Below, piece by piece: positions 54,693-64,000 of a DNA stretch of 64,000 nucleotides; positions within the stretch are counted from its first letter, which is position 1, and every line of letters starts with the position of its first letter. Position numbers and translations under genes: made by a program. The stretch is from Bacteroidia bacterium (lineage in GTDB: Bacteria; Bacteroidota; Bacteroidia; Bacteroidales; GWA2-32-17), in the NCBI GenBank assembly GCA_016218155.1, contig JACREQ010000108.1, positions 1-64,000 of the forward strand, read 5' to 3'. The notes under the pieces are model-generated. The model saw only the letters and a program-made list of their open reading frames with translations, had not been told where the DNA came from and did no database searches.

Positions 54693-55592
54693 TTAATCTA
54701 AAGCATTAGCTCCACTTTTTCTAATTTTTAACAAAAGCCATAATATATAAAAAATAACTCCCCATGCAGCAAACACAGCACCACTATATGCTAACACAAG
54801 CCACACAGGAGCCATTGAACGAATATTCCACATTGCACGCTCATCAAGTATATTATATTGTTTACACTTTACATTTGTTTTAATAATTGTATCAATAACT
54901 GTTTGTTCTGTTCCATCAGTATTTGCCATATTAACTTTAACAGTTACATTTCCTTCTTTATCGCCCGGCAAATCATTAGGGTATTTAAAAGTCAATTGTC
55001 CCGAAACATTCGAGGATCTTACTTCATCTAGTGGTAACCAGCCAAAATTTCTTTTTGCATAAAGTGATAATTTAGCACCAGAAACAGGCTTTTTATTTAG
55101 TTCCTGTATTAAATTAACATTTATCTTATTATCTTTAATTACATACTCGAGTTTTGCAGAAATTTTACCATTTATTGCAGAAGCTGAATCCTGACTTCCA
55201 ACTTTCTGAACATATTCTTTGTTAAATGTTCTAACATAACTAATAATATTCCAAATTTCTTCTGATTTAAGCATCTTTTTAAAAGAAGGCATTAATCCAC
55301 GACCTTCAGTTATCTTATAAAAAAGCTCACCATCTAAATTTACCTGATATTCTTTTGAAGCAGGATCTTTTGGTAGAGGTACAAGTTTTGCCTGATCAGG
55401 TTGTCCAGGATGTCCATGACATGAGACACAGGTTTTATTATAAACCTCCAGACCTAACTTTTTTGTTTCATCACTAAATTTAACAGGAGCCAATAATCCT
55501 TTTTTATCGTCAGGAACAACCCATGGTGTTTGAGCTTTAACATATGTTCCTAACAAACTTATAATAGCAATTATTATAAAACTATTCTTCAT
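54693..55592 (-). CDS. Membrane-anchored monohaem cytochrome c
   Basis: 299 residues from the ATG at 55592, which overlaps the NrfD gene by 11 nt; a longer start adds ten residues without a signal. Signal peptide, then one haem site CVSCHG near residue 52 and Met in GLMPSFKKML as sixth ligand. Residues about 150-250 form an Ig-like beta domain (KPVSGAKLSLYAKR). A C-terminal helix (VWLVLAYSGAVFAAWGVIFY) anchors it. Likely carries electrons from the NrfD/Fe-S pair to the caa3 oxidase. Confidence 0.88.
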   Translation of the reverse strand: MKNSFIIIAIISLLGTYVKAQTPWVVPDDKKGLLAPVKFSDETKKLGLEVYNKTCVSCHGHPGQPDQAKLVPLPKDPASKEYQVNLDGELFYKITEGRGLMPSFKKMLKSEEIWNIISYVRTFNKEYVQKVGSQDSASAINGKISAKLEYVIKDNKINVNLIQELNKKPVSGAKLSLYAKRNFGWLPLDEVRSSNVSGQLTFKYPNDLPGDKEGNVTVKVNMANTDGTEQTVIDTIIKTNVKCKQYNILDERAMWNIRSMAPVWLVLAYSGAVFAAWGVIFYILWLLLKIRKSGANALD

Positions 55593-56901
55593 GCGATTCA
55601 GTTTTATTATTTTGTTCATCAATAGTTTCTTGAATTGGAATTAATGGAAATACTTTTGCTAACACAGATACAATAATTAACACTAGTATAAATGAAGCAA
55701 GTGTTATACAAATTTCAGTAAAAGTAGGTTTATAGAAAGTATAACTATCAGGCACATTCTGAACCGGCAGAAATGGATGTTCCTGAGTAGGAATTACAAT
55801 TAAATACCTTTTTAGCCATGCACCTACAAAAACAAATAATCCAATAATTAATAATGGTGTAGGTTTTCTAAATCTTTTTAACAAAAGTAAAAATATTGGA
55901 ATAACTAATCCTGCCAATTGAACAAACCAAAACATTATTGCATGTCCTCCATTAAATAACGAGTGCAATGTTATTGCTTCGTGCTTTGGCATTTTATAAC
56001 CAGGGACTAAAAATTCATTTATATTAAAATAAAGATAAACCAATGAAACCAGAACTAAAAGTTTTCCAATTTTATCGAAGTGAATATCTTTAATATAATC
56101 TTTTAAATTATAGATTTTTCTGAATACATACATTGCAATAATAACAGATGCAACACCTGTAACAAATGCTCCGGTTACGAAGTAAGGACCAAAAATAGTT
56201 GAGTTCCATCCTGCTCTTGGGGTTACAGCAAATAACCATGAAGTAACTGTATGTATAGCTAAAGCAACAGGAATAACCAAAATTAAAAGGATTCTGACCG
56301 CTTTATGTAATAATTCTTTTTGCTCTTTTGAACCTACCCAATTTAATGACAATAATTTATATAGCAATCTCTGCCATTTTGGAAGATCAGTTCTGGTTTT
56401 GTATGCAATTGCTAAATCAGGAACCATTGGAACAATAAATAAAAGTAAACTTATCATTACATATGTTGTAACAACAGTTACATCCCATAATATTGGGGAT
56501 TGAAAACGACCATAAATAAATACATTCAACAATCTTTCGGGGCGCCCCATATCAGAAACTATAACTAAACCTGCAACAGCAGCAAATGCAAATGCAATTA
56601 TTTCTGCCATTCTTGTTATAGGGGTAACCCATTTCTGTCCTGTTAAACCTAATACAGAACTTATTAACATTCCTATTAAACTTGATGCAACAAAGAACAC
56701 AAAGTTTGCAATATACATTCCCCAGGAAACATAGTCCCTAAGCCCTGTAACACCTAATCCTGTTGTTAACTGTTGATAATACGCTGTTAAGCAAAAAACT
56801 AAGCTACATGTAAGAAATGCCATCCATAAATAAAACCCATTATTTAACTTTACAGATTTCAGTAAATCATGTATTATTCCGGATTTTGTTTTTTCGTCCA
56901 T
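55582..56901 (-). CDS. NrfD/PsrC-type quinol-oxidising membrane subunit
   Basis: 439 residues, about ten membrane helices, no haem ligands needed. The start of the fold reads SWGMYIANFVFFVASSLIG, as in the NrfD/PsrC/ActC family; these bind menaquinol in the membrane and pass electrons to a partnered Fe-S protein. It starts 19 nt after the Fe-S gene. Close in length to ActC of alternative complex III, of which this operon may be a reduced version. Confidence 0.9.
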   Translation of the reverse strand: MDEKTKSGIIHDLLKSVKLNNGFYLWMAFLTCSLVFCLTAYYQQLTTGLGVTGLRDYVSWGMYIANFVFFVASSLIGMLISSVLGLTGQKWVTPITRMAEIIAFAFAAVAGLVIVSDMGRPERLLNVFIYGRFQSPILWDVTVVTTYVMISLLLFIVPMVPDLAIAYKTRTDLPKWQRLLYKLLSLNWVGSKEQKELLHKAVRILLILVIPVALAIHTVTSWLFAVTPRAGWNSTIFGPYFVTGAFVTGVASVIIAMYVFRKIYNLKDYIKDIHFDKIGKLLVLVSLVYLYFNINEFLVPGYKMPKHEAITLHSLFNGGHAIMFWFVQLAGLVIPIFLLLLKRFRKPTPLLIIGLFVFVGAWLKRYLIVIPTQEHPFLPVQNVPDSYTFYKPTFTEICITLASFILVLIIVSVLAKVFPLIPIQETIDEQNNKTESHEE

Positions 56902-56920
56902 TCTTAATTAATTAAATAAA

Positions 56921-57853
56921 TTACACATGATTATTTTTATTTTCCTCTTCAGGAAATGGGAAAAGACGGTCTTTAGGTGGAAGATAATATACTCTTGGCT
57001 CCTGACCTAACTCTTCCATTAACCGATACGCTGCATTGTCTTTAAGTAAGGTACTTAATCTAACAGTTTCTTTTGTTGTACCATTTGTTACAGCATCTTC
57101 ATTTTTATCTCCAAAATAATAAACACCATTAGGACAATTTGAAACACAATATGGTAATTCATTTATCCTTAATCTATCTGCACTAAATAAGCATTTTGAA
57201 ACAGTGCCTCTTTTTTGTGGAACATTTAATTCTATATCGTAAGGATCATTCGCAAATTTTTCTGCATCTTTAGGATCAAACCAATTAAATATTCTGGCAG
57301 AATATGGACAAGCAGCAATACAAAAACGACAACCAATACAACGCTCATTATCTATTAATACCGGGCCATCAGTTCTTTTAAATGTTGCATCAACGGGACA
57401 AACTGAAACACATGGCGGATTATCACAATGTTGACATGGCTTAGGCATAAAATAAGGAGATGCCATTTCTGAATCCTGCATCTGCAGTGTGTTAATATGA
57501 TACTGTTCAGGTTTTAAATGATGAGCATTCTGACAGGCAGAAATACATTTTCTAGCATTTCTACATTTTGCAAGATCAATAACCATTACCCAGCTTTTAC
57601 CAGGCAGTCCTTCTCTGCCTCTGGCAATAAAATCTTCAGTTGTGCCCTTAAATTCCTTTAGTTCACCGTTTTCAAATTCCACAACTTTATTATCAACTGT
57701 TAAAAGTCTGACTTTTTTACCGGATTTTATTTTTTCGTATTGCTGTCCAAAATATAGTGCCATTGCTCCACTTGCACCAGCTGCACCAATAATACCCAGG
57801 GTTTTAAGAAACTCCCTTCTTTTATTTTCTTTTGGTTCTTTTTTCTCTTCCAT
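56921..57853 (-). CDS. Tat-exported four-cluster ferredoxin-like subunit with two lost cysteines
   Basis: 310 residues. Twin-arginine signal KRREFLKTLG at 11-20 sends the folded protein across the inner membrane. Cysteine motifs: 97/103/107; 140/143/148/152; 172/175/178/182; 221/236/240. A standard DmsB/PsrB/ActB-type subunit has 16 Cys; here residue 100 (Ala) and 224 (Ser) replace one Cys in motifs I and IV, leaving 14. One or two clusters may be [3Fe-4S] or absent. It starts the nine-gene operon and pairs with the NrfD-type subunit. Confidence 0.9.
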   Translation of the reverse strand: MEEKKEPKENKRREFLKTLGIIGAAGASGAMALYFGQQYEKIKSGKKVRLLTVDNKVVEFENGELKEFKGTTEDFIARGREGLPGKSWVMVIDLAKCRNARKCISACQNAHHLKPEQYHINTLQMQDSEMASPYFMPKPCQHCDNPPCVSVCPVDATFKRTDGPVLIDNERCIGCRFCIAACPYSARIFNWFDPKDAEKFANDPYDIELNVPQKRGTVSKCLFSADRLRINELPYCVSNCPNGVYYFGDKNEDAVTNGTTKETVRLSTLLKDNAAYRLMEELGQEPRVYYLPPKDRLFPFPEEENKNNHV

Positions 57854-58150
57854 TTTTAAAAATTGATTTGTAAAAATAAGAAAAAAATAAATTAATTAGC
57901 ATTATAGTACCTGATTAAATATTAATTATCATAATAACTAATAAAAAAACAATTAACAATGTACATATTTTAAAACAGATAACAAAAAAACTAAGTATCA
58001 TCTCTATTAAATATGTTTTACAACAACTATTTTTTCTTACAATCGTAATAATACATAATATATTTATAAAAGTAAAAGGCTAAACAATATAACTTTCAGA
58101 CCTTTTTTTTCTATTTCTCAATACATTATATTAATAACTTTATAAAAGAA

Positions 58151-61024
58151 ATGATCAAAAAAAATAATAAAATAAGCTTATTACTTTTTGGTAATCAAGA
58201 TGAGTTAATTCTTGAAAATAAATTATCAAACATTTTAATGTTTATTGGAGCATTAATTTGTTTTTTTGGCTTTACTATTAATATTTTTAATAATATTCCA
58301 TTTTTTCTTAATTGTTTAATTGGCATATGTGGAATTGCCTATTCTGTACTATTTTATTTATCGTCAGTAAAAAAAATTACAAAACCTATAGAAATCCCAT
58401 TTCAAATTGTCACAGCTTTTGTTTTATTATATAATTGGTTTACACTTCAAGGAATAGAAGGCTCAACATCAAACTTTTTTTATATAGGCATTTTTGCATT
58501 AATTTATTGCAGCTCTAAAAAAAATTACTGGACAACATTTATTTTCATTCTTTTAATTTCTGCTTTATTGATATTATTTCAAATTTTCTTTCCTTCTTTA
58601 ATAATTCCATACCCAGATAAGAAAACTCAATTTGTTGATCAATGGACGGGACTATTTCTTGCAATAATATCATTTGGAGTACTCACCATTTTAGTTAAAA
58701 AGAGTTTTGATAAAGAAAGAACAAAAAATGAAGAAAAAACAAAGGAACTTAAAGAAAGCGAAGCCAAATATCAGTTTATTGTTGAAAATACTGATGACAT
58801 TTTATGGATAATGAATGAAGATCTTAAACTTATTTATGAAACTGCTTCAGTTTTTAAATATCTGGGATATACAGCAGAAGAACATATGAAAATGTCTCTT
58901 GATGATTATATGACTACAGAATCGGCAAAATTAATTAAAGACGAATTTCAAGAAGGACAAATAAACCTAATGAAAAAACAATATGATAAACTAAGAAATA
59001 AAGCCGAACTTGAAGTAGATTTAATCAGGAAAGATAAAACTATTGTTCATTCCAGAATATCTATGATTTTTATTCGCGATGAACAATATAGAATAATAAA
59101 AATAAGAGGAATTACTTCAGATATAACTAAGCGAAAAATAGCTGAAAAGGCATTAGAACAAGCATCTGAAAACTGGAAAGCAACTTTTGATGCAATTAAC
59201 GACGTAGTAATGTTGCTTACAGCTGACCATAACATACTAGAAATCAACAAGGCAGGTATTAACATGTTAGGATTAAAAAGAGATGATATTATAGGAAATA
59301 AATGCTGCTTATTGGTTCATAATAACAATTCACCTATAAAAGAATGTCCATGTTCAAATTCATTTAAAAGCAAACAAACCGAAGTTTCAGAATACACAAA
59401 AAACGGAAGAACATTTGAGCTTACAGCATTTCCAATATTAGATATAAATAATAATGTATATGCCTTTACTCATATTGTAAAAGATATTACTGAGCGTAAA
59501 TTATCAGAAGAAGCTATCTACAGGTCAAAGAAAGACTGGGAAGACACTTTTGAATCTATAACAGACATGATAACTATTCATGATAATGATTATAACATAA
59601 TACATGTAAATAAAGCAGGGAAAGAATTGTTAAACATTCCGGAATTTGAAAAACAACTAAAATTAAAATGTTACTCTTTATACCACGGAACATATAACCC
59701 ACCTAAAGGTTGTCCGAGTTGCGACTGCATGAAAAATGGGACACCAGGTATTTTCGAATTATATGAACCACATCTCGATCGTTTTCTTGAAATAAGGGCA
59801 ATACCAAGGTTAGACATTAATTCTCAGGCTATAGGGATGATTCATGTGGTAAGAGATATAACAAAGCGTAAGCAAGAAGAATCTGATTTAATTAGAGCCA
59901 AAGAAAAAGCTGAAGAAAGCGATCGTTTAAAATCTGCTTTTCTGGCTAATATGAGTCACGAAATTCGTACTCCAATGAATGGAATTTTAGGTTTTGCCGG
60001 TTTACTTAAAGAAAATAATTTATCCGTTGAAAAACAGAAATCATTTATTGAAATCATTGAACAAAGTGGTCAAAGAATGCTTAACACTATAAATGACATA
60101 ATAGATATCTCTAAAATAGAATCCGGGCAAATATCTTTATATTTTCATGAAATAAATATTAATAAAGCACTTGAGGAATTATATAATTTTTTTAATAATC
60201 ATGCAAGCGAGAATGGACTAACATTAAAAATTGAAAGTGAACTACAGGATTCTGATTGTATTTTTGAAACAGATCTAACAAAGTTCAATCAAATATTTAC
60301 AAACCTGATAAATAATGCAATAAAATTCACAAAATCAGGCTCAATAGTAATTGGTTGCCAATTAAATAACAATAAAATTGAATTTTATGTAAAAGATACA
60401 GGAATGGGAATTCCTATTGAAAACCAAAAATTAATATTCGAAAGATTCAGACAAGGTAGTGAATCATACACCAGAGGATATGAAGGTTCTGGTTTAGGTC
60501 TTTCTATTTCAAAGGCTTTTGTGGAACTGCTTGGTGGAAAAATGTGGGTTAAGTCAGAGGTAAATTCTGGTTCAACTTTTTATTTCTCTCTTCCAAACAA
60601 CATAAAAAAAGAAATAATAATTAATAATGAATCTACTGTAATAAAATTACTCGACCTTGAAAATAAAAACATTCTGATTGTTGAAGATGATAAAACAAGT
60701 TCATTGTTTATTCAAAGTATTTTACTTTCAACAAAAGCTAATATTATTGCTGCCGAAAACGGAAAAATTGCATTGGAAATTCTAAAAAACAATTCAAACA
60801 TTGATCTTATATTAATGGACATGAAGATGCCTGTTTTAGATGGCTATAAAACAACTATTGAAATAAGAAAAACAAATAAAACAATTCCAATTATTGCTCA
60901 AACAGCTTTTGCCTTCTCAGAAGATGAAAAGAAGATTTTAGAATGTGGTTGCAATGCTTATATATCTAAACCGATAATAAAAGATAAGCTTTTATTAAAG
61001 ATACATCAACATATTAACAAATAA
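58151..61024 (+). CDS. Hybrid sensor histidine kinase with three PAS domains
   Basis: 957 residues. The N-terminus has six membrane helices (about 25-190), then PAS domains at about 205-330, 345-450 and 455-575. The second and third carry Cys clusters (385, 386, 399, 401; and 507, 521, 524, 526). HisKA has His603 in ANMSHEIRTPMNG. The ATPase domain has GSGLGLSISKAFVELLGG. A receiver domain ends the protein with Asp890 (ILMDMKMP). Autophosphorylates, then passes phosphate to its own receiver. No response-regulator gene is adjacent. Signal unknown; redox or metal sensing is possible through the Cys residues. Confidence 0.93.
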   Translation: MIKKNNKISLLLFGNQDELILENKLSNILMFIGALICFFGFTINIFNNIPFFLNCLIGICGIAYSVLFYLSSVKKITKPIEIPFQIVTAFVLLYNWFTLQGIEGSTSNFFYIGIFALIYCSSKKNYWTTFIFILLISALLILFQIFFPSLIIPYPDKKTQFVDQWTGLFLAIISFGVLTILVKKSFDKERTKNEEKTKELKESEAKYQFIVENTDDILWIMNEDLKLIYETASVFKYLGYTAEEHMKMSLDDYMTTESAKLIKDEFQEGQINLMKKQYDKLRNKAELEVDLIRKDKTIVHSRISMIFIRDEQYRIIKIRGITSDITKRKIAEKALEQASENWKATFDAINDVVMLLTADHNILEINKAGINMLGLKRDDIIGNKCCLLVHNNNSPIKECPCSNSFKSKQTEVSEYTKNGRTFELTAFPILDINNNVYAFTHIVKDITERKLSEEAIYRSKKDWEDTFESITDMITIHDNDYNIIHVNKAGKELLNIPEFEKQLKLKCYSLYHGTYNPPKGCPSCDCMKNGTPGIFELYEPHLDRFLEIRAIPRLDINSQAIGMIHVVRDITKRKQEESDLIRAKEKAEESDRLKSAFLANMSHEIRTPMNGILGFAGLLKENNLSVEKQKSFIEIIEQSGQRMLNTINDIIDISKIESGQISLYFHEININKALEELYNFFNNHASENGLTLKIESELQDSDCIFETDLTKFNQIFTNLINNAIKFTKSGSIVIGCQLNNNKIEFYVKDTGMGIPIENQKLIFERFRQGSESYTRGYEGSGLGLSISKAFVELLGGKMWVKSEVNSGSTFYFSLPNNIKKEIIINNESTVIKLLDLENKNILIVEDDKTSSLFIQSILLSTKANIIAAENGKIALEILKNNSNIDLILMDMKMPVLDGYKTTIEIRKTNKTIPIIAQTAFAFSEDEKKILECGCNAYISKPIIKDKLLLKIHQHINK

Positions 61025-61036
61025 CAGAAATAAACA

Positions 61037-62194
61037 TTAATCAAAATAGTTTCTAAATCTATCAAAAAAAGATTTATCCTTTTTTGCAACTTCAGGATTA
61101 AAATTATCTGATTCGTTTAATTTTTCAAGAATTTTTCTTTCATCTTTTGAAACTGACGAAGGAATATAAATAAGGATTCTTACTATTAAATCACCACGCC
61201 TGTAACCATTAACATCAGGCAAACCTTTACCACGCAATTTTAACAACTTGCCTGAAGGTGTTCCCGGTTCAACTTTTACTTTAACTCTTCCATCAAGAGT
61301 AGGAATCTCAACAGGAGCACCGGTTATTGCATCGGGAATAGAAATTAACAAATCGTAAATAAGGTTATTTTCATCTCTGATAAAATCTGGATGTTTTTCT
61401 TCTTCAACAAGTACAATTAAATCACCATTAACTCCACCTCTTCTTGCTGCGTTCCCTCTGCCACTAACAGAAAGCTGCATACCATCTGCAACACCTGCCG
61501 GAATATTTAATGTAATTATTTCTTCTTCGTTTGCAACACCTTCACCTGAACATTTAGGACATTTGTTAACAATAATTTTTCCTTCACCAGAGCAAGCAGA
61601 ACAAGGTGCAGAAGACTGCATATTGCCTAAAATTGTACGCTGTACTCTAGTTACATATCCACTTCCCTTACAAGATGAACATGTATGAAATGAGGAATTA
61701 TCTTTTGCCCCTGAGCCACTACAGGTTTTGCATGCAACTAATTTTCTTACTTTTATTTTTTTCTCTACACCATCAGAAATTTCATTTAAACTAAGTTTTA
61801 CTTTTACCCTAAGATTTGTGCCTTTACGAACATTTCTGCCTCCACCACGTGACCCAAATCCACCGCCAAAGCCACCAAAACCAAAATCTGAGAAAATATC
61901 ACCAAAACGGCTGAAGATGTCTTCCATATCAAAACCACCACCATATCCACCGCCACCACCTTGTGGTCCGCTTACACCTGCATGTCCGAACTGATCGTAA
62001 CGACTCCGTTTATTATCATCACCTAAAACATCATACGCTTCAGCTGCTTCTTTAAATTTATCTTCTGCAGATTTGTCACCCGGATTTCTATCAGGATGAA
62101 ATTGCAATGCTTTTTTTCTATATGCTTTTTTTAATTCTTCCTTTGAAGCATTTTTTGACACTTCAAGAATTTCATAGTAGTCTCTTTTCGCCAT
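61037..62194 (-). CDS. dnaJ: Chaperone DnaJ
   Basis: 385 residues. J domain with FHPDRNPGD (HPD) stimulates DnaK. The Gly/Phe-rich linker ([20 protein letters not shown]) follows. Four zinc motifs are seen: [24 protein letters not shown] and CPKCSGEG. The C-terminal substrate domains are intact. Starts 11 nt after grpE, forming a heat-shock pair; no CIRCE-like repeat was seen upstream of grpE. Confidence 0.97.
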   Translation of the reverse strand: MAKRDYYEILEVSKNASKEELKKAYRKKALQFHPDRNPGDKSAEDKFKEAAEAYDVLGDDNKRSRYDQFGHAGVSGPQGGGGGYGGGFDMEDIFSRFGDIFSDFGFGGFGGGFGSRGGGRNVRKGTNLRVKVKLSLNEISDGVEKKIKVRKLVACKTCSGSGAKDNSSFHTCSSCKGSGYVTRVQRTILGNMQSSAPCSACSGEGKIIVNKCPKCSGEGVANEEEIITLNIPAGVADGMQLSVSGRGNAARRGGVNGDLIVLVEEEKHPDFIRDENNLIYDLLISIPDAITGAPVEIPTLDGRVKVKVEPGTPSGKLLKLRGKGLPDVNGYRRGDLIVRILIYIPSSVSKDERKILEKLNESDNFNPEVAKKDKSFFDRFRNYFD

Positions 62195-62205
62195 TGATAT
62201 TTTTT

Positions 62206-62841
62206 TTATTCGCCTACAACAACTTTTGCAAAGCGTATCACTTTATCATTTAGAGTATATCCTTTTTGAATTACATCAATTACTTTACCTTTCATTTCTT
62301 CAGATGGTGCTGGAAAACGTGTAACAGCCTCATGCAAATCAGTATTGAATTCTACATTATTTGCAATAATTTCTTTTACACCTTGCTGCATTACAAATTC
62401 ATTAAACTTAGAATAAATAAGATTTATCCCAGTCTTTACTGCCTCAATATCATTTGATTCACTAATTGATTTATGAGCACGATCAAAATCATCAATTACA
62501 GATAAAACACCTGACAAAACCACTTCACTTCCATATTTAAGCAAATCAGATTTCTCTTTTAAAGTGCGTTTTTTATAATTGTCGAATTCAGCTGCATTAC
62601 GTAAAAGCTTATCATTTAACTCAGCAATAGTCATTTTAAGCTTTACAATCTCCTCGTTATTATCAGGTTTGTCTTTTCTGAAAATATTCTTCTTTTTAGA
62701 TTTTTTATTTTCTTCAACAACCGGAATTGATTCGGTTTCAAAAGTAGTAGCTTTATCTTCAGCAGTTACCTCTGGGTTAATCTCCTGATTAGCTTCCTGC
62801 TGAACATCTTCCTGCACTTTGTCTTCGTTTAAATCTCCCAT
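62206..62841 (-). CDS. grpE: Nucleotide exchange factor GrpE
   Basis: 211 residues. The acidic N-terminal 60 residues are disordered, then a long dimerising helix ([20 protein letters not shown]) and [19 protein letters not shown] lead into the beta domain that releases ADP from DnaK (ending [11 protein letters not shown]). Usual length. Dimerises in the cytoplasm; first gene of the grpE-dnaJ operon. Confidence 0.95.
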   Translation of the reverse strand: MGDLNEDKVQEDVQQEANQEINPEVTAEDKATTFETESIPVVEENKKSKKKNIFRKDKPDNNEEIVKLKMTIAELNDKLLRNAAEFDNYKKRTLKEKSDLLKYGSEVVLSGVLSVIDDFDRAHKSISESNDIEAVKTGINLIYSKFNEFVMQQGVKEIIANNVEFNTDLHEAVTRFPAPSEEMKGKVIDVIQKGYTLNDKVIRFAKVVVGE

Positions 62842-62953
62842 TTTTGCAATTTTTTATTTGGGATGCAATTTTACAAAATTTCTGCCATATATATTAGTAC
62901 GACAATTTGACAGTTGTAGAAATTTAAGGATATTGGAATTTAGGAATTTACTT

Positions 62954-63135
62954 AATTAACGTGAGTTCGAAATAAAATAATAGAATACAAAGTTTTGTTA
63001 TATTGAGTGAATTTTCGAAGAAAATTTGTATCGAAATGAACAAAACGACTAGTTTTCGATACGAAATTCTTTCAGAATTTCACTCTTCGCCGCGCCGAAC
63101 TAACATCGTTTTCTTATTTCGAACTCACGTTAATT
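62954..63135. repeat. Long nested inverted repeat, MITE-like
   Basis: A 21-bp perfect inverted repeat (AATTAACGTGAGTTCGAA... at 62954-62974, complement at 63115-63135) encloses a second imperfect stem. There AGTGAATTTTCGAAGAAAAT pairs with a complement that ends at 63083 with about 80 percent identity. No gene lies inside. Size (182 bp) and nesting fit a non-autonomous mobile repeat between obg and grpE. No target duplication could be assigned. Confidence 0.8.
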
Positions 63136-63155
63136 ATAAAGTTTTTATTTTAAAA

Positions 63156-64000
63156 TCAAGCAAGCATTTTCCATATTTCGTCTTTTAATTCGGTGAGTCC
63201 CTCTCCAATTGCAGAAGAAAAGAACAAATATGGCACATCAATCTTTTTAATTTCCTTTTTGATTTCCTTTTTTAATTCTTTGTCGAGTAAATCTGACTTT
63301 GAAATACTTAATATTCTTTTCTTTGTTAAAAGTTCAGGATTATATTTTTCAATTTCGCTTAATAGAATTTTATATTCTTTCATTATATCCTTGCTGTCTG
63401 CAGGAACCAGAAATAACAATATAGAATTTCTTTCGATATGGCGTAAAAATCTTAATCCTAATCCTTTTCCTTCGGATGCACCTTCGATAATACCAGGGAT
63501 ATCTGCCATAATAAATGACTGATAATCTCTGTAATTTACAATACCAATATTTGGAACTAAAGTGGTAAAAGGATAATCTGCAATTTCAGGTTTTGCAGCT
63601 GAAACAACCGACAATAAAGTACTTTTTCCTGCATTGGGGAAACCAACCAAACCAACATCTGCAAGAATTTTTAATTCTAAAATATTCCAACCTTCGCTTC
63701 CGGGCTCACCAGGTTGTGCATAGCGCGGAGTCTGATGAGTTGACGATTTAAAATGTGAATTGCCTAAACCACCTCTACCACCTTTACGAAGAATAATTCT
63801 TTCTCCGTGCTTTGTTATTTCTGCAATTATTTCATTTGTTTCTGCATCTTTTGCAACTGTACCAAGCGGTACCTGAACTATTACATCTTCACCTTCGGCA
63901 CCAGTGGAAGTTTTACCGCTTCCCGACGCACCATTTTCTGCATAAATGTGTCTTTTGTAACGTAAATGTAACAACGTCCACATCTGACTGTTTCCTTCAA
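63156..64000 (-). CDS. obg: GTPase Obg (partial, N-terminus outside window)
   Basis: The last 281 codons of the gene; the window ends inside the N-terminal Obg domain ([17 protein letters not shown]). G domain: G1 GFPNAGKST, switch-II-like [16 protein letters not shown], and NKxD-equivalent SKSDLLD. Ends at [10 protein letters not shown]. Obg is needed for ribosome maturation and stringent control. The first visible ATG (63983) is inside the domain, so the true start is beyond 64000. The inverted repeat at 62954-63135 lies 20 bp from its stop. Confidence 0.95.
   Translation of the reverse strand, partial: EGNSQMWTLLHLRYKRHIYAENGASGSGKTSTGAEGEDVIVQVPLGTVAKDAETNEIIAEITKHGERIILRKGGRGGLGNSHFKSSTHQTPRYAQPGEPGSEGWNILELKILADVGLVGFPNAGKSTLLSVVSAAKPEIADYPFTTLVPNIGIVNYRDYQSFIMADIPGIIEGASEGKGLGLRFLRHIERNSILLFLVPADSKDIMKEYKILLSEIEKYNPELLTKKRILSISKSDLLDKELKKEIKKEIKKIDVPYLFFSSAIGEGLTELKDEIWKMLA

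Noticed and set aside
49592-57853. Complete alternative complex III
   Set aside because: ActA, ActD, ActF and the large ActB part are missing; only Fe-S, NrfD and a monohaem cytochrome are present.

Overview
The window is a low-GC bacterial chromosome segment that reads as Bacteroidota. The evidence is several secreted proteins with a type IX secretion (T9SS) C-terminal sorting domain, TAnnTTTG-type promoters with no obvious Shine-Dalgarno sequences, an atpD-atpC pair apart from the other ATP synthase genes, and the order bamD / omega-like / coaBC / DUF4835 / recN. An aerobic caa3 oxidase operon points to an oxygen-respiring member rather than a strict gut anaerobe. I cannot place it below phylum or class. 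No rRNA or tRNA gene was seen.

Region by region. 1-13.4 kb is accessory. It holds a group II intron with its reverse transcriptase, a 21-nt tandem repeat next to a small unrecognised gene, a strongly folded leader before two small unknown genes (one cysteine-rich), a run of secreted cell-surface genes, and a tyrosine recombinase beside integron-cassette-like elements. 13.7-18.1 kb has a T9SS surface protein, a small secreted protein and a membrane-bound nucleotide-sugar 4,6-dehydratase. 18.2-20.8 kb is atpD-atpC plus a secreted hydrolase. 21.0-24.3 kb has a Gate-domain membrane protein and a secreted phospholipase D-like protein. 24.4-30.8 kb is a seven-gene housekeeping operon (bamD to an outer-membrane lipoprotein). 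30.8-45.4 kb mixes metabolic genes (epimerases, APS reductase, cation transporter, MBL hydrolase, S41 protease, methyltransferase) with repeats, a decayed YetF/DUF421 pseudogene and a clear single-gene cassette. 45.5-49.6 kb runs bactofilin, atpZ, a small membrane protein, a Trk potassium system and folA. 49.6-57.9 kb is a nine-gene respiratory operon on the minus strand: Fe-S protein, NrfD-type quinol subunit, cytochrome c, SCO, caa3 oxidase subunits and haem O synthase. 58.2-64.0 kb has a hybrid histidine kinase, dnaJ, grpE and the 5'-truncated obg.

The most interesting signal is a family of attC-like imperfect palindromes (about 130-146 bp, ending in RYYYAAC ... GTTRRRY-like cores). One flanks a single-gene unit at 35165-35880 whose two ends match as a 15-bp imperfect inverted repeat, exactly the geometry of an integron gene cassette. 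Another family member lies about 500 bp from a XerC/D-like recombinase that lacks the insertion typical of IntI. The second point of interest is a compact quinol-to-oxygen electron transfer operon resembling a stripped-down alternative complex III joined to an A2-type caa3 oxidase. The third is a 112-nt hairpin leader at 3856-3967 with a competing terminator-like fold.

All calls rest on reading motifs and local sequence symmetry. No database search or folding program was run.
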